Shown here: in pieces, positions 1-4,305 of the stretch
Numbering within the stretch: the stretch's first letter is position 1
Layout of the letters: every line of letters starts with the position of its first letter
DNA from: an uncultured Spirochaetales bacterium
GTDB lineage: Bacteria; Spirochaetota; Spirochaetia; Treponematales; Treponemataceae
NCBI GenBank assembly: GCA_946061495.1
Contig: CAMGSV010000136.1
Coordinates: forward strand, 1 to 7,092
Reading direction: 5' to 3'
DNA: 7,092 nt
Made by a program: the position numbers and the translations under genes
The notes under the pieces: generated by a model
Database searches by the model: none
The model's input: the letters and a program-made list of their open reading frames with translations, nothing else
Told to the model about the DNA's origin: nothing

Positions 1-624
1 AGCGTAGGCATCTTCTTCCCGATTCACCTTTTCTAGGTATTTTATCCACTCGTAATAATTTATCTTTTCAAAATCCGTCTTGAACTTGATGCAGGCGGTG
101 TAGGCATCTGGGTTAAAGTGGATGCCCCCTTCTTCTTTGCTGAAGGAGTACAGCTGTCCCTCCGTGTCCTTGTAGAAGGCTCCCACCACGTACTTGAGCA
201 TCTCCCTTCTGATTGCCTTGGCAACCTCCAGCTGCAGGTCGCTCCGCAGGGACTCGAAGGGAAAAATCTGCTGCTTCTGGGAGTGGTCAAAGCCGTGTTT
301 CCGGCAGAAATCAAAAAGCTTTCGCTCCACCGCCGTCATGGCAGTCCGCTGGGAGGCGGGCATCTGCTTGAGGTGAAAGTTCAGCACCAGATTCCAGTAG
401 ATTTCTGTGAACCGCAGGGCAATGTCATCGTAGTCAAGAAAATGACTTTCCAGGTTCACGTTGAAAAGATTGTCCAGCACCGCCTTGAAGAAGGCATACT
501 TGTAGGTGGTGGTGTGCATCTTTGCCGGGGACAAGGCCACGTTCACAATGCGGATGACCCCGCTTTCGGAGAGGGGACGGAAGGGGATGGTGCCTTGCTG
601 CAGGTTCCAGCCGGAGGTGCTCAT
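1..624 (-). CDS. Probable HNH-endonuclease-family protein, N-terminal part (3' end beyond window)
   Basis: The minus frame is open from the ATG at 624-622 to the window edge, giving 208 residues without a stop. The translation looks like a real soluble protein, and its run LSPAKMHTTTYKYAFFKAVL (about residues 32-51) followed by an LDNLF segment is, from memory, typical of the N-terminal half of a family of HNH endonucleases. Their Cys/His nuclease motif lies further C-terminal, so it would be outside this window and cannot be seen. The start is uncertain. No Shine-Dalgarno precedes the ATG, but an extended -10 box ends 7 bases before it. The same frame also stays open and protein-like upstream to the stop at 783-781 without an ATG, GTG or TTG in the stretch next to the ATG, so the native N-terminus may be longer or lost. 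Family assignment is from recall; coding status is strong. The long plus-strand frame over it is a shadow. Confidence 0.6.
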   Translation of the reverse strand, partial: MSTSGWNLQQGTIPFRPLSESGVIRIVNVALSPAKMHTTTYKYAFFKAVLDNLFNVNLESHFLDYDDIALRFTEIYWNLVLNFHLKQMPASQRTAMTAVERKLFDFCRKHGFDHSQKQQIFPFESLRSDLQLEVAKAIRREMLKYVVGAFYKDTEGQLYSFSKEEGGIHFNPDAYTACIKFKTDFEKINYYEWIKYLEKVNREEDAYA

Positions 625-630
625 GGGGAT

Positions 631-639
631 AGTATAGCA
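631..639 (-). promoter_or_regulatory. Extended -10 box just before the HNH-family gene
   Basis: On the minus strand TGC-TATACT fits an extended -10 (TGnTATAAT, one mismatch). Six bases separate it from the ATG at 624, so transcription would start at or next to the A of the ATG, giving a leaderless mRNA. The best -35 match, TGGAAA at 660-655 with an 18-base spacer, is weak. Confidence 0.35.
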
Positions 640-728
640 TGGAAGGGGCTTTTCTTTCCAGATTTTCTCTACTTCACCATGAACGTTAAAATACAGCAGT
701 GATTCGGTAAATCTAAAGATTTTTCTTC

Positions 729-788
729 TTAGTGCCTTTCCAGCTGGGAGACGGCAAACCGGAGCTTCTGTTCCAAGTGACTATCCAA
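729..788 (-). pseudogene. Remnant of a HEPN/HepT-like partner of the nucleotidyltransferase
   Basis: A 19-codon frame (TTG at 788 to TAA at 731-729) reads MDSHLEQKLRFAVSQLERH and overlaps the end of the nucleotidyltransferase gene by a few bases. It resembles the first helix of the HI0074/HEPN substrate-binding partner that normally follows this antitoxin type. It then stops, whereas the family is about 130 residues. Adding one base near 735 would continue as LERALRR into the frame of the downstream HNH-family gene, so a frameshift or a deletion junction near 730 could explain the break. A GGAG lies 12 bases before the TTG, a long spacing across an A-rich tract. The match is short, so identity is an inference from context. 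Confidence 0.4.
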
Positions 789-1056
789 TTTTTTTTATTT
801 CTCCGATGTCGTTCAAAAATTGGAAGAAGGCCGTCTGCTCGTCAAAGTCAACGAAATCAATCTTTTCTTGGATCTCCCTGTCCAACCGGGCATAGGTTGC
901 CAGAAAGTGGGCTGGAGGCAAGCCCTTGACTCCGATGTCTATGTCGGAATGGGGCCGGGTTGCTCCTGTTGCCTGGGAACCAAAGAGAAAGATTTCTGTG
1001 CAACCTTCGGCCCTGAGGATATGGGTGATTTTGTTCAGTGTTGTATCGGCTACCAT
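781..1056 (-). CDS. Minimal nucleotidyltransferase, MntA antitoxin type
   Basis: This 91-residue protein has the signature of minimal nucleotidyltransferases. It carries GSQATGATRPHSDID, a GSX10DXD motif in which the two aspartates bind metal, and a further acidic strand IDFVDFDE that supplies the third carboxylate. Proteins of this size with this motif form MntA-HepT (MNT-HEPN) toxin-antitoxin pairs, where MntA adds AMP to the HEPN ribonuclease and silences it. I chose the ATG at 1056-1054 because GGAAGAG lies five bases upstream and the domain starts soon after. The ATG at 1077 would add seven residues but has no ribosome site and lies only two bases from a -10 box. The downstream HEPN partner is reduced to about 19 codons, so the gene looks orphaned. 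It could instead act on another target or be decaying. Confidence 0.8.
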   Translation of the reverse strand: MVADTTLNKITHILRAEGCTEIFLFGSQATGATRPHSDIDIGVKGLPPAHFLATYARLDREIQEKIDFVDFDEQTAFFQFLNDIGEIKKIG

Positions 1057-1079
1057 GGTTACTCTTCCGTCCCGCATTC

Positions 1080-1108
1080 AGTATATCCCACTTGCCCCTT
1101 TGTGAAAA
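1080..1108 (-). promoter_or_regulatory. Candidate promoter of the nucleotidyltransferase gene
   Basis: On the minus strand TTTTCA (1108-1103, 4 of 6 matches to TTGACA) is followed after 17 bases by TATACT (1085-1080, 5 of 6 matches). Transcription would begin near 1073, about 17 bases ahead of the chosen ATG at 1056, leaving room for its ribosome site. The -35 lies inside the hairpin at 1094-1113. Confidence 0.4.
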
Positions 1109-1113
1109 GGGGC
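1094..1113. repeat. GC-rich palindrome between two minus-strand genes
   Basis: GCCCCTTT and AAAGGGGC form a perfect 8-bp inverted repeat around a four-base GTGA loop. It sits 58-77 bases past the end of the lipoprotein gene and overlaps the -35 of the next gene. No T-run follows on either strand, so it is not a standard terminator. It could be a REP-like dispersed palindrome or an RNA-stability hairpin; copy number cannot be judged from one window. Confidence 0.5.
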
Positions 1114-1170
1114 GGGGACTGGGAGTTATTCTGCCAGCAGCATCCTGTTCGTGTTTCTCTCCCACATTGA

Positions 1171-1743
1171 CTAATCCAGCAAAAGCTGTACCTTCATCCT
1201 GCCAAAGCCCTTGAATCTCTTGTCATTTTCTGGGTAATAGCGAGTTGTTACGCCGTTTATGTCATCTATACCGTCATTGTTGGTATCTTTTTGGGTGCTG
1301 TCAATAAAATAAATGGCACCATTTTCTATCCTGTCAAAAATAGCTATGTGGGTAGTCCTCCCGCTGTTTTCTTCACCCATAAAAATGAGATTCCCCCGCT
1401 TTAAGTCCTTTTTTTCTATCGGGGTTGCTGCACTTTCATGCATATAGGCTGCGGTCATATCAGAAGCAAGGAGACTATATTTTGTGTCAACCAAGGCGTA
1501 CTTGTAACACATGACTACAAGGCCGGAGCAATCCATTTGAATTGCCCGCAGGGGATCTTGGCCTCCCCAAGCATATTCTGTTTCGGCCCCCTCGTATAGC
1601 TTGGCAAACTGATAGGCAGATTCACAGATTCTGTCAGGGGCATCCACTATCTCATAATCACCAAAAGAATGCTGTGGCTGGCTACAGGAAAAAAGGAGGA
1701 TTGGAATTATGGGGATAATGAATGCGTTTCTTTTCATGGACAT
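1171..1743 (-). CDS. NlpC/P60-type putative lipoprotein (cell-wall peptidase fold)
   Basis: This 190-residue protein begins with a lysine/arginine n-region and a hydrophobic stretch ending in a lipobox-like LLFSC, with Cys20 as the likely lipidation site, so an envelope lipoprotein is predicted. The rest fits the NlpC/P60 cysteine-peptidase fold: YAWGGQDP then MDCSGLVV (catalytic Cys72), THIAIF (His132) and FIDST (Asp148, possible third residue). Such enzymes cleave peptide bonds in peptidoglycan stems. Just after the last motif, DTNNDGIDD (residues 153-161) matches a DxNxDGxxD calcium-binding loop, unusual for this fold. There is no Shine-Dalgarno. A consensus -10 box lies one base before the first ATG, and its predicted start point falls at the second ATG (1737), so the true protein may be two residues shorter. 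It is divergent from the ribosomal operon and AT-richer than it. Confidence 0.8.
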   Translation of the reverse strand: MSMKRNAFIIPIIPILLFSCSQPQHSFGDYEIVDAPDRICESAYQFAKLYEGAETEYAWGGQDPLRAIQMDCSGLVVMCYKYALVDTKYSLLASDMTAAYMHESAATPIEKKDLKRGNLIFMGEENSGRTTHIAIFDRIENGAIYFIDSTQKDTNNDGIDDINGVTTRYYPENDKRFKGFGRMKVQLLLD

Positions 1744-1744
1744 G

Positions 1745-1774
1745 ATTATACAATACGCCTTATCATAGCTGCAA
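1745..1774 (-). promoter_or_regulatory. Candidate promoter of the NlpC/P60 lipoprotein gene
   Basis: On the minus strand TATAAT (1750-1745, full consensus) follows TTGCAG (1774-1769, 3 of 6 matches) after 18 bases. Transcription would begin about seven bases downstream, at 1738-1737, exactly at the second ATG of the gene, so the mRNA would be leaderless. Confidence 0.5.
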
Positions 1775-1806
1775 GGATCACTGTGGTATTGCCTGGCATT
1801 CCGCGA

Positions 1807-1846
1807 ACCAGTTTTTATAACATTGACTAAAGACTTAAAAACTGGT
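1807..1846. repeat. 11-bp inverted repeat spanning the rpsP promoter
   Basis: ACCAGTTTTTA (1807-1817) and its exact reverse complement TAAAAACTGGT (1836-1846) enclose 18 bases that contain the -35 box. The right arm covers the end of the spacer and the first base of the -10 box. The placement, in a divergent intergenic region and upstream of the predicted start point, suits a repressor operator or a DNA cruciform rather than an RNA hairpin of the ribosomal transcript. No regulator is identifiable here. Confidence 0.6.
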
Positions 1847-1851
1847 ATATT
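1823..1851 (+). promoter_or_regulatory. Strong sigma70-type promoter of the rpsP operon
   Basis: TTGACT (1823-1828, 5 of 6 matches), a 17-base spacer, then TATATT (1846-1851, 5 of 6 matches) preceded by TGG, an extended -10. Transcription is predicted near 1858, giving a leader of about 114 bases before the rpsP start. This is the best promoter match in the window and drives the whole plus-strand gene run. Confidence 0.75.
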
Positions 1852-1859
1852 TCTATTTC

Positions 1860-1902
1860 ATACTGTACATTGCAGTATTCTGTCAAAACTAGGCTTTGAC
1901 AG
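1860..1902 (+). promoter_or_regulatory. Two adjacent hairpins at the 5' end of the rpsP leader
   Basis: Directly after the predicted start point, ATACTG / CAGTAT (1860-1865 and 1873-1878) form a 6-bp stem with a 7-base loop. One base later CTGTCAAA / TTTGACAG (1880-1887 and 1895-1902) form a perfect 8-bp stem, also with a 7-base loop. No T-run follows, so these are not terminators. Further on, CTCCT (1916-1920) could pair with AGGAG (1951-1955) near the ribosome site. A ribosomal-protein leader or an mRNA-stabilising 5' structure is possible; no known leader motif was recognised. Confidence 0.5.
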
Positions 1903-1971
1903 CTGTTGGTTGGCTCTCCTGGCAGCAGGCGGGGCGATCCGGCGGACTGGAGGAGTCTTTGGAGGATATAC

Positions 1972-2217
1972 GTGGTCAGAATCAGACTGAAGAAGCTTGG
2001 AACGAAGAAGCGGCCCTTCTACCGCATCGTGGTAATGGACTCCCGGAAGCCCCGTGATGGAGAGACAATCGAAGAGATTGGCGTCTACCATCCCATCGAG
2101 GTGGAGGGAAAGCAGATCTCCTTCAACGAGGAGCGCGCCCGTTACTGGCTGAATGTTGGTGCCCAGCCTTCCGACATCGTTCGCAAGCTCTTTAACAAGA
2201 AGAACTTTTCGCTGTAA
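1972..2217 (+). CDS. rpsP: 30S ribosomal protein S16
   Basis: This 81-residue protein is full length for bacterial S16, which binds 16S rRNA and is needed for 30S assembly. The N-terminus MVRIRLKKLGTKKRPFYRIV and the later IGVYHP and ARYWLNVGAQPS segments are family hallmarks. The GTG at 1972 is the start because GGAGG (1961-1965) lies six bases upstream and the protein then begins exactly as other S16 proteins do; the frame is open further upstream but that part does not look like S16. It is the first gene of the plus-strand operon, 19 bases ahead of khpA, behind a strong promoter and a structured leader. Confidence 0.97.
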   Translation: MVRIRLKKLGTKKRPFYRIVVMDSRKPRDGETIEEIGVYHPIEVEGKQISFNEERARYWLNVGAQPSDIVRKLFNKKNFSL

Positions 2218-2236
2218 GTGGTGGGAGTGACGGGAA

Positions 2237-2470
2237 ATGGAAAAAGACCTGATTGAATACATCGCAAAATCACTGGTCGATGATCCCGGTGCAGTCTCAG
2301 TAACGGAAGCTGAAGGCGAAAAGTCCACAATCCTGGAGTTGCGTGTTGCCGAGGACGACATTGGCAAGGTTATCGGTAAGTACGGTCGCATTGCGAAGGC
2401 TCTGCGCACCGTGCTCAGTGCCTCATCCAGCAAGAGCGGCAAGCGCTACAGCCTGGAAATAATGGATTGA
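2237..2470 (+). CDS. khpA: KH-domain RNA-binding protein KhpA (YlqC family)
   Basis: This 77-residue protein is a single small KH domain. The nucleic-acid-binding loop is IGKYGR (GxxG at residues 47-50) in the run GKVIGKYGRIAKALR, followed by the final strand KRYSLEI. Members are about 75-80 residues and bind RNA, often together with KhpB, and affect small RNAs and cell shape or division in Gram-positives; the role in spirochaetes is inferred. Position between rpsP and rimM is the conserved one. A GGGAG lies nine bases before the ATG. Its TGA overlaps the ATG of rimM by one base, so the two are translationally coupled. Confidence 0.92.
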   Translation: MEKDLIEYIAKSLVDDPGAVSVTEAEGEKSTILELRVAEDDIGKVIGKYGRIAKALRTVLSASSSKSGKRYSLEIMD

Positions 2471-3069
2471 TGGAGCACTTCGTGGTTGGAATTATCCGGG
2501 GCACCCACGGCCTGGCGGGTAATTGTAAGGTTGAGAGCACATCCGGGGAGTTCCAGCATTTCACTGGAATGAAGGATGTGGTGCTGCGGAAGAACGGCGT
2601 CGAGAGCAAGCGGACCATAGAGAAGGTGAGCTTTGGCAACGGGATTCTGTACATCAAGTTCAAGGGAATCGACACGCCGGAGGACGGCAAGAAGCTGTCC
2701 GGCAGCGAGATTCTGGTTTCCCGCGAGTATGCCTGTCCGTGTGGGAAGGACGAGTACTACGTGGAGGAGCTGAAGCAGTGCCAGCTGGTGTATTTCGGTG
2801 GCAGTGCGAAGGGATTGGCGGCAGGGGCCGCACCTGCGACAGGCGATGGAGTCGTCGTAGGAACCATCACAGACGTATTGGAAGGCGGAGCCGGCGACCT
2901 TTTGGAGGTTGTCCTCTCCGAGAGCTGCCACCTGCTGGCTCATGATCTGCGGACCACTTCTTCCGGGAAGGCGCGGAAGGTGCTCATTCCCTTCAAGAAG
3001 GAGTTCATCGGTACCGTGGACATCAAGAACAGGCAGGTTCAGCTGATGCACCTCTGGATTCTGGAGTAA
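2470..3069 (+). CDS. rimM: Ribosome maturation factor RimM (with insertions)
   Basis: RimM binds S19 on the 30S subunit and helps mature the 3' domain of 16S rRNA. The N-terminal beta-barrel domain begins VVGIIRGTHGLAGNCKV, and the C-terminal PRC-barrel domain contains DEYYVEEL, VGTITDVLEGGAGDLLEV and VLIPF. At 199 residues it is longer than the usual 165-180. The extra length lies in a Gly/Ala-rich stretch (about residues 110-126) and a second one between the VVLSE and VLIPF strands (about 151-169). The ATG at 2470 overlaps the khpA stop codon. A TTG just before it would add one residue and is less likely. trmD follows after three bases. Confidence 0.95.
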   Translation: MEHFVVGIIRGTHGLAGNCKVESTSGEFQHFTGMKDVVLRKNGVESKRTIEKVSFGNGILYIKFKGIDTPEDGKKLSGSEILVSREYACPCGKDEYYVEELKQCQLVYFGGSAKGLAAGAAPATGDGVVVGTITDVLEGGAGDLLEVVLSESCHLLAHDLRTTSSGKARKVLIPFKKEFIGTVDIKNRQVQLMHLWILE

Positions 3070-3072
3070 GCC

Positions 3073-3855
3073 ATGAAGTTCCATGTGCTGACCTTGTTTC
3101 CCGAGATACCCCGTGCTTTCTTTGAGAGCTCAATCATGGCAAAGGCGGTGGATCGGGGGATTATTGCCTACGATTTGGTGAATATCAGGGATTTTGCCCA
3201 TGATAAGCACAAGACATGTGATGACAATCCTTATGGAGGGGGAGCGGGAATGCTGATGCTGCCCGAACCCCTGGGTCGGGCGTTGGAGTCCGTGGGAGCC
3301 TACAAGAAGCGGGTGATTTATGTCACGCCTTCCGGTAAGCCCTTCAGCCAGCGCATGGCCAGAGAATTGAGCCAAGAAGAGGAGCTTGTCTTCATCTGCG
3401 GTCGGTACGAGGGTATCGACCAGCGGATCATAGACTCTTGGGTGGACGACGAGATTTCCATTGGAGATTACGTGCTGTCCTCCGGGGAGATTGCGGCCAC
3501 AGTCATCATCGATGCGGTGTATCGGTTGGTGGAGGGGGTCATCTCCAAGGAGTCCTTGGAGGAGGAGAGTTTTTCTGCAGGGCTTCTTGAGTATCCCCAG
3601 TACACCCGACCAGAGGTGTATCAGGGCATGGCGGTGCCGGAGGTTCTTCTTTCGGGCCATCATGAGAACATCAGGAAGTGGCGGCTCCAGCGGCAGCTGG
3701 CAAAGACCATGGCAAACCGGCCGGACTTGATTGATGCGGCCCGCAGCAGTGGCCTTTTGACAGTGGAGGCTGAAAAGATGATTGAGACTATCACGGGCCA
3801 GGTTCCCAAATCTGGTACCAAAAGAAGACACCCCCGATTCAAGGGGAAGGAGTAG
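3073..3855 (+). CDS. trmD: tRNA (guanine37-N1)-methyltransferase
   Basis: TrmD transfers a methyl group from S-adenosylmethionine to N1 of G37 in tRNAs with G36, which prevents +1 frameshifting. The 260-residue protein is full length and shows the SPOUT trefoil-knot motifs: DDNPYGGGAGM (51-60), VTPSGKPF (84-91), VFICGRYEGIDQR (106-118) and SIGDYVLSSGE (129-139), then EYPQYTRP (173-180) and the C-terminal LLSGHHENIRKWR. Arg151 matches the catalytic Arg154 of the E. coli enzyme. At the position of its Asp169 general base (EDSF) this protein has Glu165 (EESF), a conservative change. GGAG (3063-3066) lies six bases before the ATG. rplS follows five bases on. Confidence 0.97.
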   Translation: MKFHVLTLFPEIPRAFFESSIMAKAVDRGIIAYDLVNIRDFAHDKHKTCDDNPYGGGAGMLMLPEPLGRALESVGAYKKRVIYVTPSGKPFSQRMARELSQEEELVFICGRYEGIDQRIIDSWVDDEISIGDYVLSSGEIAATVIIDAVYRLVEGVISKESLEEESFSAGLLEYPQYTRPEVYQGMAVPEVLLSGHHENIRKWRLQRQLAKTMANRPDLIDAARSSGLLTVEAEKMIETITGQVPKSGTKRRHPRFKGKE

Positions 3856-3860
3856 TCAGT

Positions 3861-4232
3861 ATGGATTTGATTAGAACTATCGAAGAGTCTCAGAAGAAGG
3901 AAGAGATTGGAAATTTCAAGGTGGGAGACACCGTAAAGGTTCACTTTAAGATTATCGAAGGAAAGACCGAGCGCATCCAGGTGTATGAGGGATTGGTTAT
4001 CTGCTTCAAGAATTCTGGGATTCGCCGGACCTTCACTGTCCGCAAGAATTCCTACGGAGTTGGTGTGGAGCGTGTGTTCCCCCTGCATTCACCCCGCATT
4101 GCCAAGATTGAGCGGGTGCGTCCTGGTAAGGTTCGCCGCGCCAAGCTGTACTACATCCGTGGCAAGGTTGGTAAGGCTGCCAAGGTGAAGGAGCTGATCA
4201 TCAGGAAGTCCGACATCCAGAAGGCAAAATAG
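3861..4232 (+). CDS. rplS: 50S ribosomal protein L19
   Basis: This 123-residue protein is full length for L19, which lies at the interface of the two ribosomal subunits. Hallmarks are FKVGDTVKVHFKIIEGKTERIQ, YEGLVI, GIRRTFTVRKNSYGVGVERVFPLHSPRI and the basic RPGKVRRAKLYYIR tail segment. A GGAG overlapping the end of trmD serves its ATG. The order trmD-rplS is near-universal. A gap of 73 bases follows, the largest inside this gene run. Confidence 0.97.
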   Translation: MDLIRTIEESQKKEEIGNFKVGDTVKVHFKIIEGKTERIQVYEGLVICFKNSGIRRTFTVRKNSYGVGVERVFPLHSPRIAKIERVRPGKVRRAKLYYIRGKVGKAAKVKELIIRKSDIQKAK

Positions 4233-4259
4233 TGGAAGGGTCTGGCCAAAGCTGAGGTT

Positions 4260-4303
4260 GGGAGTTTTGTTCCTCCCGCAAAGTGGTGGCGGCCCCCTTT
4301 TTT
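4260..4303 (+). terminator. Possible weak terminator or attenuator after rplS
   Basis: In the rplS-to-next-gene gap, GGGAG (4260-4264) and CTCCC (4273-4277) form a 5-bp stem, and a T6 run (4298-4303) follows a C-rich stretch 20 bases later. The stem is not adjacent to the T-run and no perfect long hairpin is visible, so at most partial termination is supported. Confidence 0.22.
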
Positions 4304-4305
4304 GT

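Noticed and set aside
118..702. Long plus-strand open frame of 194 codons opposite the HNH-family gene
   Set aside because: It is antisense to a frame with clear protein character and lacks a recognisable product; the length comes from the GC-rich codons of the minus gene.
1787..1822. Second plus-strand promoter using TTGCCT and TATAAC
   Set aside because: Spacer of more than 20 bases is outside the usable range, and a much better promoter lies just downstream.
1906..1971. Longer rpsP start at 1906
   Set aside because: The extra residues do not resemble S16, and GGAGG is ideally placed for the GTG at 1972.
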